Part shown: one piece after another, positions 16,703 to 25,120 of the stretch | Position numbering within the stretch: position 1 is the stretch's first letter | Layout of the letters: the number at the start of each line of letters is the position of its first letter | Source of the DNA: F1-60-MAGs104 sp964355975 | GTDB lineage: Bacteria > Planctomycetota > Phycisphaerae > Phycisphaerales > SM1A02 | Direction: 5' to 3' | Length of the DNA stretch: 64,000 nt | NCBI GenBank assembly: GCA_964355975.1 | Contig: CAYHFW010000003.1 | Span: 109,070 to 173,069, forward strand | Translations under genes and position numbers: made by a program | The notes under the pieces: generated by a model | Database searches by the model: none | What the model was told of the DNA's origin: nothing | The model's input: only the letters and a program-made list of their open reading frames with translations

Positions 16703-17062
16703 TCACTGCGTCTCGGGCGGCTCGCTCGCAAGCGCTTCGATGCGCAAGCAGAGGTACTCGATCGCGCCTGAGCGTTCAAGAAAAGTCGCGAGGGTCGCCC
16801 ATGTCGCGGGCTTGATCACGACCGCAACGAATGGCTGCAAGAAGTGCATCGCAGCGGCGCCGACTCCAGAAAGTGGACGGCTCGACTCGAAGAACAGCAG
16901 CGCGGGTTGTGTCATCTGCCGACGAACGATTTCTCGCGCAACGTGTTCAACGAGCGCCGCCTCTTCTGGCGTCGGCTTCGCAGGACCCGCTGGCTCGACA
17001 TGAAACGCCCGCGCCGCCGCCGCGCGAATCTTCTGCCAGCGTGTTTGCGAATCGTCGCTCAC
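16703..17062 (-). CDS. Hypothetical protein, 119 aa
   Basis: Small basic/hydrophobic protein without a signal peptide. The N-terminal half is helical and polar (TPEEAALVEHVAREIVRRQM). The C-terminal half has a hydrophobic stretch (FLQPFVAVVIKPATWATLATFLERSG) that may be a membrane-associated helix. Reads MSDDSQTRWQKIR at the start. Its ATG overlaps the stop of the upstream gene by 4 bp (17059-17062), so the two are an operon. No family recognised. Confidence 0.6.
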   Translation of the reverse strand: MSDDSQTRWQKIRAAAARAFHVEPAGPAKPTPEEAALVEHVAREIVRRQMTQPALLFFESSRPLSGVGAAAMHFLQPFVAVVIKPATWATLATFLERSGAIEYLCLRIEALASEPPETQ

Positions 17063-17484
17063 TGCCAGACCTCGGGTTTCGTGCGCGACGCGACAAATAC
17101 GCGCAGTTGCGCAACGGCGACTGCGTCAAGCGTCGCGAAATCGAGCGCGAGTGCCCGGTGAAGTTCGCGGCGAGAGTTGCTTCGCGCGATACGCGCCCGC
17201 GTCGCGGTGCACTGTATGAACCCCACTTCACTCCACTGCAACCGACTCGTTGAGAGCGGATAGATCACCGACGCACCTTCGTTGTCGATGCGGTAACGCG
17301 TGGGCAAGAAGAATCGACTCAACGAAAGAAAGAGGGCAAGCGATGCGAGCGCACCCCACAACCACTCACCTGCGAGTTGTGAAACAGCGACTCCCATGAC
17401 GCTCATCGCGGCGACTGCGCAGACCGCAGCGATCGGTCGCGCGCGCGCAGGATGGGTGGTCCATTGAATTGGTGTGACGCTCAC
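17059..17484 (-). CDS. Small membrane protein, possible PH-like domain
   Basis: 141 aa from GTG 17484, or 157 aa if GTG 17532 is used. The shorter start is preferred because it leaves 83 bp for the divergent promoter of the dioxygenase gene. Two adjacent hydrophobic helices (ARPIAAVCAVAAMSVMGVAV and LWGALASLALFLSLSRFF) form a hairpin. They are followed by a beta-rich stretch, YRIDNEGASVIYPLSTSRLQWSEVGF, similar to bacterial PH-like (YdbT/YokE type) domains that follow such hairpins. The assignment is weak. It is co-transcribed with the 119-aa gene downstream. Confidence 0.55.
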   Translation of the reverse strand: MSVTPIQWTTHPARARPIAAVCAVAAMSVMGVAVSQLAGEWLWGALASLALFLSLSRFFLPTRYRIDNEGASVIYPLSTSRLQWSEVGFIQCTATRARIARSNSRRELHRALALDFATLDAVAVAQLRVFVASRTKPEVWQ

Positions 17485-17567
17485 GCGAGCAGAATAGGCG
17501 CTGATTTTGGCGGAATCGCCCACTGAGCGCACTTTGGTTTTCGCGCGATCGAGATACGCTTGCGTGC

Positions 17568-18182
17568 ATGACGACGATCAATCCAACTGCTGTTGTTGCT
17601 GCGCCGACTCCTGCGACTGATGCGCTGGGAGATCCAACAGGATGGGATGGCGTCGGCGGCGTCGCGAGCGCGATCAATTTGTCTGAGTGGACTGAGGCGA
17701 ATCGGCACTTGATGGTGCCGCCGGTCTCGAACAAGTACCTCTTCAGCGGCCAAGACTTCTTTGTGATGCTCATCGCCGGCCCCAACGCGCGCAACGACTA
17801 TCACATGACGAACTCTGAGGAGTACTTCATGCAGTTGAAGGGCGATGTCTCGGTGCGCGTGCGCGACGCGCATGGCATCCGCGATATTCAATTGCGCGAG
17901 GGCGAAGCGATGTTCATTCCTGGTGGCGTGCCACATCGGCCGCAGCGCGGTCCAAACACCCTCGGACTCGTCGTCGAGAGGCGGCGTCCACCACACGAGA
18001 CCGAACACATGATCTTCTACTGCGAGAAGTGTGATGCGCTGGTCTACGACAAAGAATTCACTTGCTCAGACATCGTGATGCACTTTCGCCAAGAGATGGA
18101 AGCATTCTGGGCCGACCCGAAACTCTGCACCTGCCCATCGTGCGGCACGCGCGTTCCAAAGCCCGCACCGCGCACGAAGTGA
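17568..18182 (+). CDS. nbaC: 3-hydroxyanthranilate 3,4-dioxygenase
   Basis: Opens the ring of 3-hydroxyanthranilate with O2 to give 2-amino-3-carboxymuconate semialdehyde (ACMS). Cupin fold; the Fe(II) ligands His, Glu and His are seen in NDYHMTNSEEYFMQ and GGVPHRPQR. At the C-terminus two CxxC pairs (CEKC and CPSC) form the rubredoxin-like iron site of the bacterial enzyme. The 204-aa length includes an N-terminal extension of about 25 residues rich in Ala/Thr/Pro compared with the usual length of around 180. It is the first gene of the plus-strand kynurenine cluster, 59 bp before ACMS decarboxylase. Confidence 0.95.
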   Translation: MTTINPTAVVAAPTPATDALGDPTGWDGVGGVASAINLSEWTEANRHLMVPPVSNKYLFSGQDFFVMLIAGPNARNDYHMTNSEEYFMQLKGDVSVRVRDAHGIRDIQLREGEAMFIPGGVPHRPQRGPNTLGLVVERRRPPHETEHMIFYCEKCDALVYDKEFTCSDIVMHFRQEMEAFWADPKLCTCPSCGTRVPKPAPRTK

Positions 18183-18241
18183 GCGCTCAGCAAGCGCAAG
18201 CGTCGATCATCTGCGATGGCGTCCATCGCTAGACTCTCTTC

Positions 18242-19261
18242 ATGCGCCCGCTGCGCACCATCGATCTTCATACTCACATGCTGCCCGAGCGGTGGCCAGA
18301 TCTGCGCGAGCGGTACGGTTGCGGTGGATGGGTTTCGCTCGAACACTGCGCAGATTGCCGCGCGCGGATGATGATTGACGGTGCGCTCTTTCGCGAAATC
18401 GAATCGAATTGTTGGGACGCCACACGCCGCATCGCCGACTGCGACCGTGCGCACGTCGACATGCAGGTGCTCTCGACGGTGCCTGTGATGTTTTCGTACG
18501 GCGCGAAGGCAGAGCACGCGCACGACCTCTCGCAGATTCTCAATGATCACCTCGCATCGGTCGTACGCGACTACCCGACGCGCTTCTCGGCGCTCGGCAT
18601 GGTGCCGATGCAAGACGCAACGCTCGCCGTGCGCGAACTCGAACGGTGCATGCGCGATCTCGCGATGCCGGGAGTGCAGATCGGCACGAATGTTGCAGGA
18701 CGCGATCTCGACGACCCAGCCTTTGCTGACTTCTTCGCTGCTGCTGAGTCGCTGCAGGCAGCGGTCTTCGTTCATCCGTGGGATGTGCTCGGCCGCTTCG
18801 AGACCCCCCGCTTCTGGATGCCGTGGCTTGTGGGAATGCCCGCCGAGAGTTCGCGCGCAATCTGTGCGCTCGCGTTTGGTGGCGTGCTCGATCGCCATCC
18901 TCGCCTCAAACTCTGTTTTGCACACGGCGGTGGATCGTTTCCATACACGCTCGGTCGCATCGAGCATGGATTTCAGGCGCGGCCAGATCTCTGCGCGACG
19001 CACTCAAAGACTCCGCCGCGCGAGCACCTCACACGTCTTTACTTCGACAGCATCGTGCACGATGAAGAGGCGCTGCGATATCTCGTTCGCACAGTCGGCG
19101 CAGATCGCATCGCAATGGGATCGGACTATCCATTTCCGCTCGGCGAGAATCCTCCCGGGCGACTGCTGCATGGCGCGCAGTGGCTCAGCCACGCTGAGCG
19201 CACACGCATGCTCGCAGGAACTGCAATCGAGTTTCTCGCACTTCAACACCGCACACAGTGA
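18242..19261 (+). CDS. nbaD: 2-amino-3-carboxymuconate-6-semialdehyde decarboxylase (ACMSD)
   Basis: Zinc-dependent decarboxylase of the amidohydrolase-2 family that converts ACMS to 2-aminomuconate semialdehyde and so commits the pathway to catabolism rather than quinolinate. Metal-binding and substrate motifs seen: DLHTHMLPERW at the N-terminus, FVHPWDVLGR, CFAHGGGSFPYTLGR and MGSDYPFPLGE. The 339-aa length is normal. The gene order (after the dioxygenase, 4 bp before kynureninase) confirms the substrate. Confidence 0.95.
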   Translation: MRPLRTIDLHTHMLPERWPDLRERYGCGGWVSLEHCADCRARMMIDGALFREIESNCWDATRRIADCDRAHVDMQVLSTVPVMFSYGAKAEHAHDLSQILNDHLASVVRDYPTRFSALGMVPMQDATLAVRELERCMRDLAMPGVQIGTNVAGRDLDDPAFADFFAAAESLQAAVFVHPWDVLGRFETPRFWMPWLVGMPAESSRAICALAFGGVLDRHPRLKLCFAHGGGSFPYTLGRIEHGFQARPDLCATHSKTPPREHLTRLYFDSIVHDEEALRYLVRTVGADRIAMGSDYPFPLGENPPGRLLHGAQWLSHAERTRMLAGTAIEFLALQHRTQ

Positions 19262-19265
19262 CACA

Positions 19266-20573
19266 ATGACACACGCCGCAGCGCAATCGATTTTCGACCT
19301 CACCGCCGCTGACATCGAGCCCACGCACGCCTTCGCGCAGTGGTGCGATTCGCACGATCCGCTCGCAGCGTTTCGCAGTGAGTTTGCGATTCCATCCGAC
19401 TCGCAGGGCAAACCTCTTGCGTATCTCGTCGGAAACTCACTCGGCGTGATGCCGCATGCGGCGCGCACCCGAATCAATGAAGAGCTCGACGATTGGGCGC
19501 GGCTTGGCGTCGAGGGACACGTGCATGGACGGCGCCCGTGGGTGCAGTACCACGAGTTTTTTCGCGCCGGGCTTGCTGAGTTGACGGGGGCACACACGCA
19601 CGAAGTGGTGGCGATGAACACGCTCACTGCCAATCTGCACTTGCTGCTGCTGAGTTTCTATCAACCAACTGCGACGCGGCGAAAGATCATCGTCGAACGC
19701 GGCGCGTTTCCGAGTGATCGATTTGCGGTGCACTCGCTCGTGCGCATGGTCGGAGGCGATCCGCACACAGATGTGATTGAAGTTGGCCCACGCACTGGCG
19801 AAGAGTGTTTGCGCAACGAAGACATCGAAGCGACGATCGATCACACCGGTGGCGCACTCGCGCTGGTGATTCTCGGCGGCGTGCAGTACTACACAGGACA
19901 GGTGCTCGACATGCAGCGCATCACGCGCGCCGCACACCGCGCGGGGGCGCGCTGCGGATGGGATCTGGCGCACGCGATTGGCAACGTTCCTCTCGCGCTG
20001 CACGCATGGGGAGCAGACTTTGCATGCTGGTGCTCGTACAAATATCTCAACGGCGGCCCAGGCGCCGTTGCAGGTGCGTTCATTCATGAGCGGCATCACG
20101 CGAATCCTCCACCGCGACTCGAAGGATGGTGGGGAACAAATCTCGCGACGCGGTTCGAGATGGGGCCGACCTTTGATCCTGCACTCGGCGCCGATGCGTG
20201 GCAACTCTCGAACCCGCCAATTTTTTCGCTCGCGCCGCTCTTGGCGAGTTTCGACATCTTTCACCGCGCCGGACTCGATCGCTTGCAATCAAAGTCGCGC
20301 GCGATGAGTGGTTTCATCGAGATCGCACTTCGCAAATGCCCCGCTGCACATGTTCGAGTGCTCACTCCGTCCGCGACCCACGAACGTGGATGCCAACTCT
20401 CGCTCATCGTTGATGGCGGCACCGCGGTTGCACGCGCGGCATACGACCGACTGCTTCCGCAAGGCATCGTCTGCGACTTTCGATACCCCAGTGTGATTCG
20501 CATCGCGCCTGTGCCGCTCTACAACACCTTCAATGATTGCTGGCGATTGATCGAAGCGCTGACTGTGAGGTAG
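19266..20573 (+). CDS. kynU: Kynureninase
   Basis: PLP enzyme that cleaves 3-hydroxykynurenine (or kynurenine) to 3-hydroxyanthranilate (or anthranilate) and alanine. 435 aa from the ATG at 19266, just after the ACMSD stop; the open frame upstream of this is a shadow of ACMSD. Motifs: LVGNSLGVMPHAAR near the N-terminus, VVAMNTLTANLH, the aspartate in GWDLAHAIGN, and the PLP lysine in WCSYKYLNGGPGAVAG. The C-terminal CDFRYPSVIRIAPVPLYNT is typical of the family. It lies 22 bp before kmo. Confidence 0.96.
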   Translation: MTHAAAQSIFDLTAADIEPTHAFAQWCDSHDPLAAFRSEFAIPSDSQGKPLAYLVGNSLGVMPHAARTRINEELDDWARLGVEGHVHGRRPWVQYHEFFRAGLAELTGAHTHEVVAMNTLTANLHLLLLSFYQPTATRRKIIVERGAFPSDRFAVHSLVRMVGGDPHTDVIEVGPRTGEECLRNEDIEATIDHTGGALALVILGGVQYYTGQVLDMQRITRAAHRAGARCGWDLAHAIGNVPLALHAWGADFACWCSYKYLNGGPGAVAGAFIHERHHANPPPRLEGWWGTNLATRFEMGPTFDPALGADAWQLSNPPIFSLAPLLASFDIFHRAGLDRLQSKSRAMSGFIEIALRKCPAAHVRVLTPSATHERGCQLSLIVDGGTAVARAAYDRLLPQGIVCDFRYPSVIRIAPVPLYNTFNDCWRLIEALTVR

Positions 20574-20595
20574 CGCTCTTCCTACACTTGCCACC

Positions 20596-21957
20596 GTGTC
20601 GAAACGCGTACTCATCATTGGCGCTGGACTCGCTGGCTCACTGCTCGCGGTCTATCTCGCGCGCGCTGGATGGACGGTCGAAGTGCGCGAACGCCGCGGC
20701 GATCCGCGCGCTGCAGGACACATCGGCGGTCGTTCGATCAATCTTGCGATCAGCGCGCGGGGACTCAAAGCCTTGCGACGTGTTGGACTTGAAGAGGCAA
20801 TTCTGCGCGACGCGATTCGCATGCCTGGTCGGATGATTCACGCGCGCGACCAGTCGACGAACTTTCAGCCCTACAGTCGCAATCCTGCGCACGCGATTCA
20901 GAGTGTGTCGCGCAGCACGCTGAATCTCACGCTCATTCGCGCTGCCGCTGCTGAAGATCGCGTGACGATTCGATTCGATCAACGCTGCACTGACATTGAT
21001 GCGGCTGCTGGCACTGCGACCTTTCATGACGACCGCACCGGCGAGAGTTCGACGGCGCAGGCTGACCTCGTCGTCGCAACCGATGGCGCATACAGCGTCG
21101 TGCGCGGCGCGATGCAGAAGAATGAGGGGTTTGACTACCAGCAGTCGTGGCTCAGTCACGGGTTCAAAGAATTGCACATTCCGCCAGCGGCGCATGGCGC
21201 GCACGCCCCCTTCGCGATGGCTCCGCATGCGCTGCACATTTGGCCGCGCGGTGGATCGATGATGATCGCGCTGCCGAATCCTGATGGCTCATTTACTTGC
21301 ACGCTCTTCTGGCCGCACAAGACGAGCGACGCCGCGCGCGGATTCGATTCGCTTGCGACGGCGCACGAGGCGCGTGCGCACTTCACGCAGCACTACGCCG
21401 ATGCGCTTGCGCTGATGCCGACGTTCGACGATGACTTCGCGCGCAATCCTGTTGGATGGATGATGACCGTGCGGTCGCGCCCCTGGTCGATGCGTGGGCG
21501 TGTCGTGTTGCTCGGCGACGCTGCGCACGCGATCGTTCCATTCTTTGGGCAAGGCGCCAATGCGAGCTTCGAGGATTGCGAAGCGCTCACCGATGCGCTT
21601 GCGGCGTCGAACGACGATCTTGCCCCAGCACTCGCCGCGTACGAACTCGCGCGCAAGCGCAACACCGACGCAATCGCAGATATGGCGCTTGAAAACTTCA
21701 TCGAGATGCGCGACAAGACTGCCTCGCGACTCTTTCGCTGGCGCAAGAAAGCAGAGCACTTCATCCACGGCGTCGCCCCTCGACTCTTTACTCCGCGTTA
21801 CGACATGGTGAGTTTCGACACGATTCCATACGCCGATGCGCTCGCCAAGTCGCGCTTGCAAGATCGTGTGATCACAATTTCCGCGAGATTCGCGCTCGTC
21901 GTCGCCGTTGCTGCCATCTACGCAATCGTGTCGCTGCTTGCTCGAGGCAGACTGTGA
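20596..21957 (+). CDS. kmo: Kynurenine 3-monooxygenase
   Basis: FAD/NADPH-dependent hydroxylase that makes 3-hydroxykynurenine from kynurenine. Rossmann motif LIIGAGLAGSLLAVYLAR at the N-terminus, and second FAD motif VVLLGDAAHAIVPFFGQGAN about residue 305. RSRPWSM and FEDCEAL fit the KMO family. A hydrophobic helix at the very C-terminus (about 430-447, ARFALVVAVAAIYAIVSLLA) resembles the membrane anchor of eukaryotic KMO. The start is GTG at 20596. Its stop overlaps the start of the transporter gene by 4 bp (GTGA). Confidence 0.95.
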   Translation: MSKRVLIIGAGLAGSLLAVYLARAGWTVEVRERRGDPRAAGHIGGRSINLAISARGLKALRRVGLEEAILRDAIRMPGRMIHARDQSTNFQPYSRNPAHAIQSVSRSTLNLTLIRAAAAEDRVTIRFDQRCTDIDAAAGTATFHDDRTGESSTAQADLVVATDGAYSVVRGAMQKNEGFDYQQSWLSHGFKELHIPPAAHGAHAPFAMAPHALHIWPRGGSMMIALPNPDGSFTCTLFWPHKTSDAARGFDSLATAHEARAHFTQHYADALALMPTFDDDFARNPVGWMMTVRSRPWSMRGRVVLLGDAAHAIVPFFGQGANASFEDCEALTDALAASNDDLAPALAAYELARKRNTDAIADMALENFIEMRDKTASRLFRWRKKAEHFIHGVAPRLFTPRYDMVSFDTIPYADALAKSRLQDRVITISARFALVVAVAAIYAIVSLLARGRL

Positions 21958-22934
21958 TCGGCACGCTCACCGCGCGCGCCGGCGATGCGCAGCGCAAGCT
22001 CGGACTCTCGACTGGCGCACTCTGTCTGGGGCTCACGCTCTTCGGTTGGTCGACTGTGCCACTCTTTCTGCGCCACCTCTCGCAGCACGTCGACTTCTGG
22101 ACAAACAACGGTTGGCGATATGGCGCAAGCGCAATCTTCTGGATGCCCGCGCTCGTGTGGGCGATCAAGAAAGGCCGACTTCCCGCGGCAATCTGGCGTG
22201 ATGCGATCATTCCAAGTCTCGCGAACATCGGCGGACAAGTTGCGTTCACCGCAGCCTTTCACGAGATGAATCCCGGGCTCGTCACCTTCGGACTTCGCAC
22301 GCAACTCATCTGGGTCGCGCTGGGCGCGTGGTTTCTCGTTCCATCAGAACGACCCATCATCTCGAGCAGGCGCTACTTGTTGGGCGGGGCAATTCTGCTC
22401 GCTGGATTGCTTCCCATTCTGCTCGGCGGCGACATGTCGATGGGACTGCTCAACGCGAAGGGTCTCACGCTCAGCATCCTCTGTGCAATTGGATATGGCA
22501 TGTACGGCCTCAGCGTGCGCAGATGCATGCATCAATATCACCCAGTGATTGCCTTCGCAGTGATCTGCCAACTCACGGCACTCGGACTCATCGTGCTCAT
22601 GCTCTTCCTCGGCCGCGACCACGGCATGTATGTGCCACAACTCTCAGGTTCAGTTCTCGCGGCGCTCGGCATCAGTGCCTTCATCGGCATCGCAGCGGGG
22701 CATGTCTTTTACTACATCAGCATCGCGCGCATCGGCGTGGTGATCACCAGCGGAGTGCTTCAGTTGCAACCGTTTTTCGTCTCTGCGTGCAGCTTCTTCT
22801 TGTTTGGCGAACTCTTCGCGTGGTGGCAGTGGATGGCAGGATTCATCGCTGTGGGCGGTGCCTACCTCATGCTCACCGCCAAAGGAAGCGGAGCGAAACA
22901 AATCACGATGGCTTCAACCGAAGGATCAGACTGA
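21954..22934 (+). CDS. DMT-superfamily (EamA-type) transporter
   Basis: 326-aa integral membrane protein with about ten helices in two EamA-like halves (LCLGLTLFGWSTVPLFLRHL in the first, LSGSVLAALGISAFIGIAAGHVFYY in the second). Start GTG 21954 overlaps the kmo stop. A periplasmic domain is absent. Because it is embedded with overlaps between kmo and the dehydrogenase, it may move tryptophan, kynurenine or a pathway product; this is an inference from position only. Its stop overlaps the next start (TGATG at 22932-22936). Confidence 0.88.
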   Translation: MIGTLTARAGDAQRKLGLSTGALCLGLTLFGWSTVPLFLRHLSQHVDFWTNNGWRYGASAIFWMPALVWAIKKGRLPAAIWRDAIIPSLANIGGQVAFTAAFHEMNPGLVTFGLRTQLIWVALGAWFLVPSERPIISSRRYLLGGAILLAGLLPILLGGDMSMGLLNAKGLTLSILCAIGYGMYGLSVRRCMHQYHPVIAFAVICQLTALGLIVLMLFLGRDHGMYVPQLSGSVLAALGISAFIGIAAGHVFYYISIARIGVVITSGVLQLQPFFVSACSFFLFGELFAWWQWMAGFIAVGGAYLMLTAKGSGAKQITMASTEGSD

Positions 22935-24409
22935 TGCAACAAACGACCGTTCTCAATCTCATCGATGGTTCGTTCGCCCCCGCGCGCGGAGGCGCGACGA
23001 TTTCGGTTTACAACCCAGCGACTGGCGAACTCATCGGGACCGCCCCCGACAGCACTGCGCATGACGTCGATGCTGCGGTTGATGCTGCGGCGCGCGCATT
23101 CCCCGCTTGGTCGGCACTTGATGCCTCGCAGCGCAGCGCGCATCTGCACGCGCTCGCGGCGCTGATCGAACGCGACGCTGAGGCGTTCGCGCTCGCCGAG
23201 TCGCTCGATACAGGCAAACCCCTTTCTCTCGCGCGATCGGTTGACATCCCTCGCGCGATTGCAAACATGCACTTCTTCGCCGATGCGATTTGCGCGCAGC
23301 AACCAGAGCGCTATTCGAGCGCGCACGCGCAGTCGGTCGTGCATCGCCGTGCGCTCGGCGTCGCTGCCTGCATTTCGCCGTGGAATCTGCCGCTCTATCT
23401 CTTCACTTGGAAGATCGCCCCCGCACTCGCCGCGGGATGCACAGTCGTCGCAAAGCCGAGCGAGATCACTCCCATCACAGCGTCGATGCTTGCACAGCGT
23501 TCGGTCGAGGCGGGTCTTCCTCGCGGCGTACTCAACATCATCAATGGTCGCGGCCCGCTCTCTGGATCTGCGCTCGTCTCGCATCCGCGCGTTGCGTGCA
23601 TCACCTTTACCGGCGGCACAGCAACAGGCGAAACCATCGCGCGCGCAGCGGCGCCAGCGTTCAAACGCACCGCACTCGAACTCGGCGGAAAGAATGCGTC
23701 GATCATCTTTGCTGATGCATTGCAGGGCGGCCAACTGGCGAAGACCGTGCATGGCGTCGCACGCGCGGCGTTCACCAATCAAGGACAGGTTTGCCACTGT
23801 GGATCACGCATCCTCGTCGAAAGCAGCGCGTGGGAGACTTTCGTTCCCGCGCTCGTCGCGCGCGCGCGTGCACTTCGCGTGGGCGATCCACTTGATGCCG
23901 CAACAGACATTGGATCGCTCATCTCAGGACAACATCTCTTGCGCGTCGCAGCGGCAGTCGATGGCGCCGTGCGCGACGGTGGCACATTGCTCTGCGGCGG
24001 ATCGCGCGTCGACGCATCGCAACTTCAAGAGCAGAACCGAGCAGGCGCGTTTTATCCGCCGACTCTCATCGAAGGGTTGCCTGCGACTGCGAAGGCCAAT
24101 CAAGAAGAGATCTTTGGCCCAGTCGCGACACTGATTCGATTCTCGAGCGAGAGCGAGGCGGTGGCGATTGCCAACGGCACGCGATTTGGACTCTCAGCAA
24201 GCGTCTGGACAAGCGACGCGGCACGCGCGCAGCGCATTGCATCGCAACTTGACTGCGGCACTGTCTGGATCAACTCGTGGATGCTGCGCGATCTACGCGC
24301 GCCAATCGGTGGCATGCGTGCAAGCGGACTCGGCCGTGAAGGCGGGCAAGAGGCGCTTCACTTCTTCGCAGAACCTGTCGTGGTCGTCACACATGAGGAA
24401 CTTCAATGA
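22934..24409 (+). CDS. nbaE: 2-aminomuconate 6-semialdehyde dehydrogenase
   Basis: NAD-dependent aldehyde dehydrogenase of the pathway, oxidising 2-aminomuconate semialdehyde to 2-aminomuconate. 491 aa from ATG 22934; the extended open frame upstream is a shadow of the transporter gene. Motifs: CISPWNLPLYLFTWKIAPAL, FTGGTATGETIARAA (NAD binding), catalytic Glu in LELGGKNASI, catalytic Cys in NQGQVCHCGSRI, EEIFGPVATLIRF. The family alone would permit other substrates; the operon gives the specific one. The stop overlaps the RidA gene start by 4 bp. Confidence 0.92.
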   Translation: MQQTTVLNLIDGSFAPARGGATISVYNPATGELIGTAPDSTAHDVDAAVDAAARAFPAWSALDASQRSAHLHALAALIERDAEAFALAESLDTGKPLSLARSVDIPRAIANMHFFADAICAQQPERYSSAHAQSVVHRRALGVAACISPWNLPLYLFTWKIAPALAAGCTVVAKPSEITPITASMLAQRSVEAGLPRGVLNIINGRGPLSGSALVSHPRVACITFTGGTATGETIARAAAPAFKRTALELGGKNASIIFADALQGGQLAKTVHGVARAAFTNQGQVCHCGSRILVESSAWETFVPALVARARALRVGDPLDAATDIGSLISGQHLLRVAAAVDGAVRDGGTLLCGGSRVDASQLQEQNRAGAFYPPTLIEGLPATAKANQEEIFGPVATLIRFSSESEAVAIANGTRFGLSASVWTSDAARAQRIASQLDCGTVWINSWMLRDLRAPIGGMRASGLGREGGQEALHFFAEPVVVVTHEELQ

Positions 24410-24810
24410 GTCAAGATTTTCATTCGTCGCGCGCACCCGAACCTGTTGGCCCATATCCCCACGCCAAGCGCGTCGGAGATCTCGTTTTTCTCAGCGGTGT
24501 TGGACCGCGCACCCGCGGCAGCAAGATCATCCCTGGCGTCGATCCGCTCAACTTTGAAGTGCAGTGCCGTGCGTGCTTCGACAATGTGCGGGCCGTTGTT
24601 GAAGATGCTGGGCTCGCATGGACCACCGTCACCGATGTCACGATCTTTCTGACGAACATGCAGCGTGACTTCGCGACCTACAACCGCATCTACGCCGAGT
24701 ACTTCGCTGGACCAGGCAACCCCAATCCGACCCGCACAACGCTTGAGATCGGCGCGCTGCCCACACCTATCGCCGTCGAAGTCAAAGCAATCTGTTGGGC
24801 TGGTAAGTAG
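24406..24810 (+). CDS. nbaF: 2-aminomuconate deaminase (RidA/YjgF family)
   Basis: 134 aa, the expected size of a RidA-type enamine/imine deaminase, cytoplasmic and trimeric in the family. Seen: PVGPYPHAKRVGDLVFLSGV at the N-terminus, DAGLAWTTVTDVTIFLTNMQ in the middle and the signature-like PNPTRTTLEIGALPTPIAVEVKAICW, in which the conserved Arg of the family lies. Known bacterial 2-aminomuconate deaminases of the nitrobenzoate/kynurenine pathways belong here. It is the last plus-strand gene of the cluster and is followed at once by a repeat element. Confidence 0.88.
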   Translation: MSQDFHSSRAPEPVGPYPHAKRVGDLVFLSGVGPRTRGSKIIPGVDPLNFEVQCRACFDNVRAVVEDAGLAWTTVTDVTIFLTNMQRDFATYNRIYAEYFAGPGNPNPTRTTLEIGALPTPIAVEVKAICWAGK

Positions 24811-25072
24811 CGGCGGAAACTTCGCTCGCGCGAGTTGGGAAGTCGAGCCAACAACGGTGACCTCCGCAGGTCAACGACCCTGGACTCAAACATGCTGCGC
24901 CTCGCCTACGAAGACTCCGGCTCGGCTTGCAAACTCGCCAGGGCCGTCGCCCTGCGGAGGAATCACGCCTGCGAGTTAGCGGCGGAATCTTCGCTCGCGC
25001 GAGTTCCCGAGCCGAGCAAGTCTGCGCAGCTCGGTGAGGGCTGTTTGAGCGCCGAGTGAAGGTTTCCGCCGC
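24811..25072 (+). repeat. Composite repeat: half element + 121-bp module + full 93-bp element
   Basis: Starts directly after the RidA stop codon and fills most of the gap to kynB. 24811-24840 is a left-half copy of the short element, 24841-24961 is a module identical over 121 bp to 63688-63808, and 24980-25072 is a full short element with ends CGGCGGAATCTTCGCTCG and, inverted, CGAGTGAAGGTTTCCGCCG. Inside lies a CCGAGC...GCTCGG stem. Immediately after comes CACGCTTGCC, also present in the tandem array at 52467-52601. No gene is seen in the rest of 25073-25120. Confidence 0.85.
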
Positions 25073-25120
25073 ACTCACGCTTGCCTTTGTGGATTGCCCG
25101 GTCGATTGCGCTCGCGCGCG

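Noticed and set aside
18543..19265. N-terminal extension of kynureninase and the similar long extensions before the aldehyde dehydrogenase, hisH and CHAD genes
   Set aside because: These parts overlap other genes or gaps in another frame and have no homologue-like sequence. The inner ATGs sit at the usual family N-terminus.
17568..24810. Possible recently transferred island
   Set aside because: No tRNA, integrase or transposase flanks it. Only repeat elements at one end are seen, and codon use resembles that of the neighbours.
24690..24893. Short minus-strand frame starting MFESRVVDLRRSPLLARL (also 63495-63740)
   Set aside because: Both frames lie on the repeat module; they share sequence because the DNA is repeated, not because it codes.
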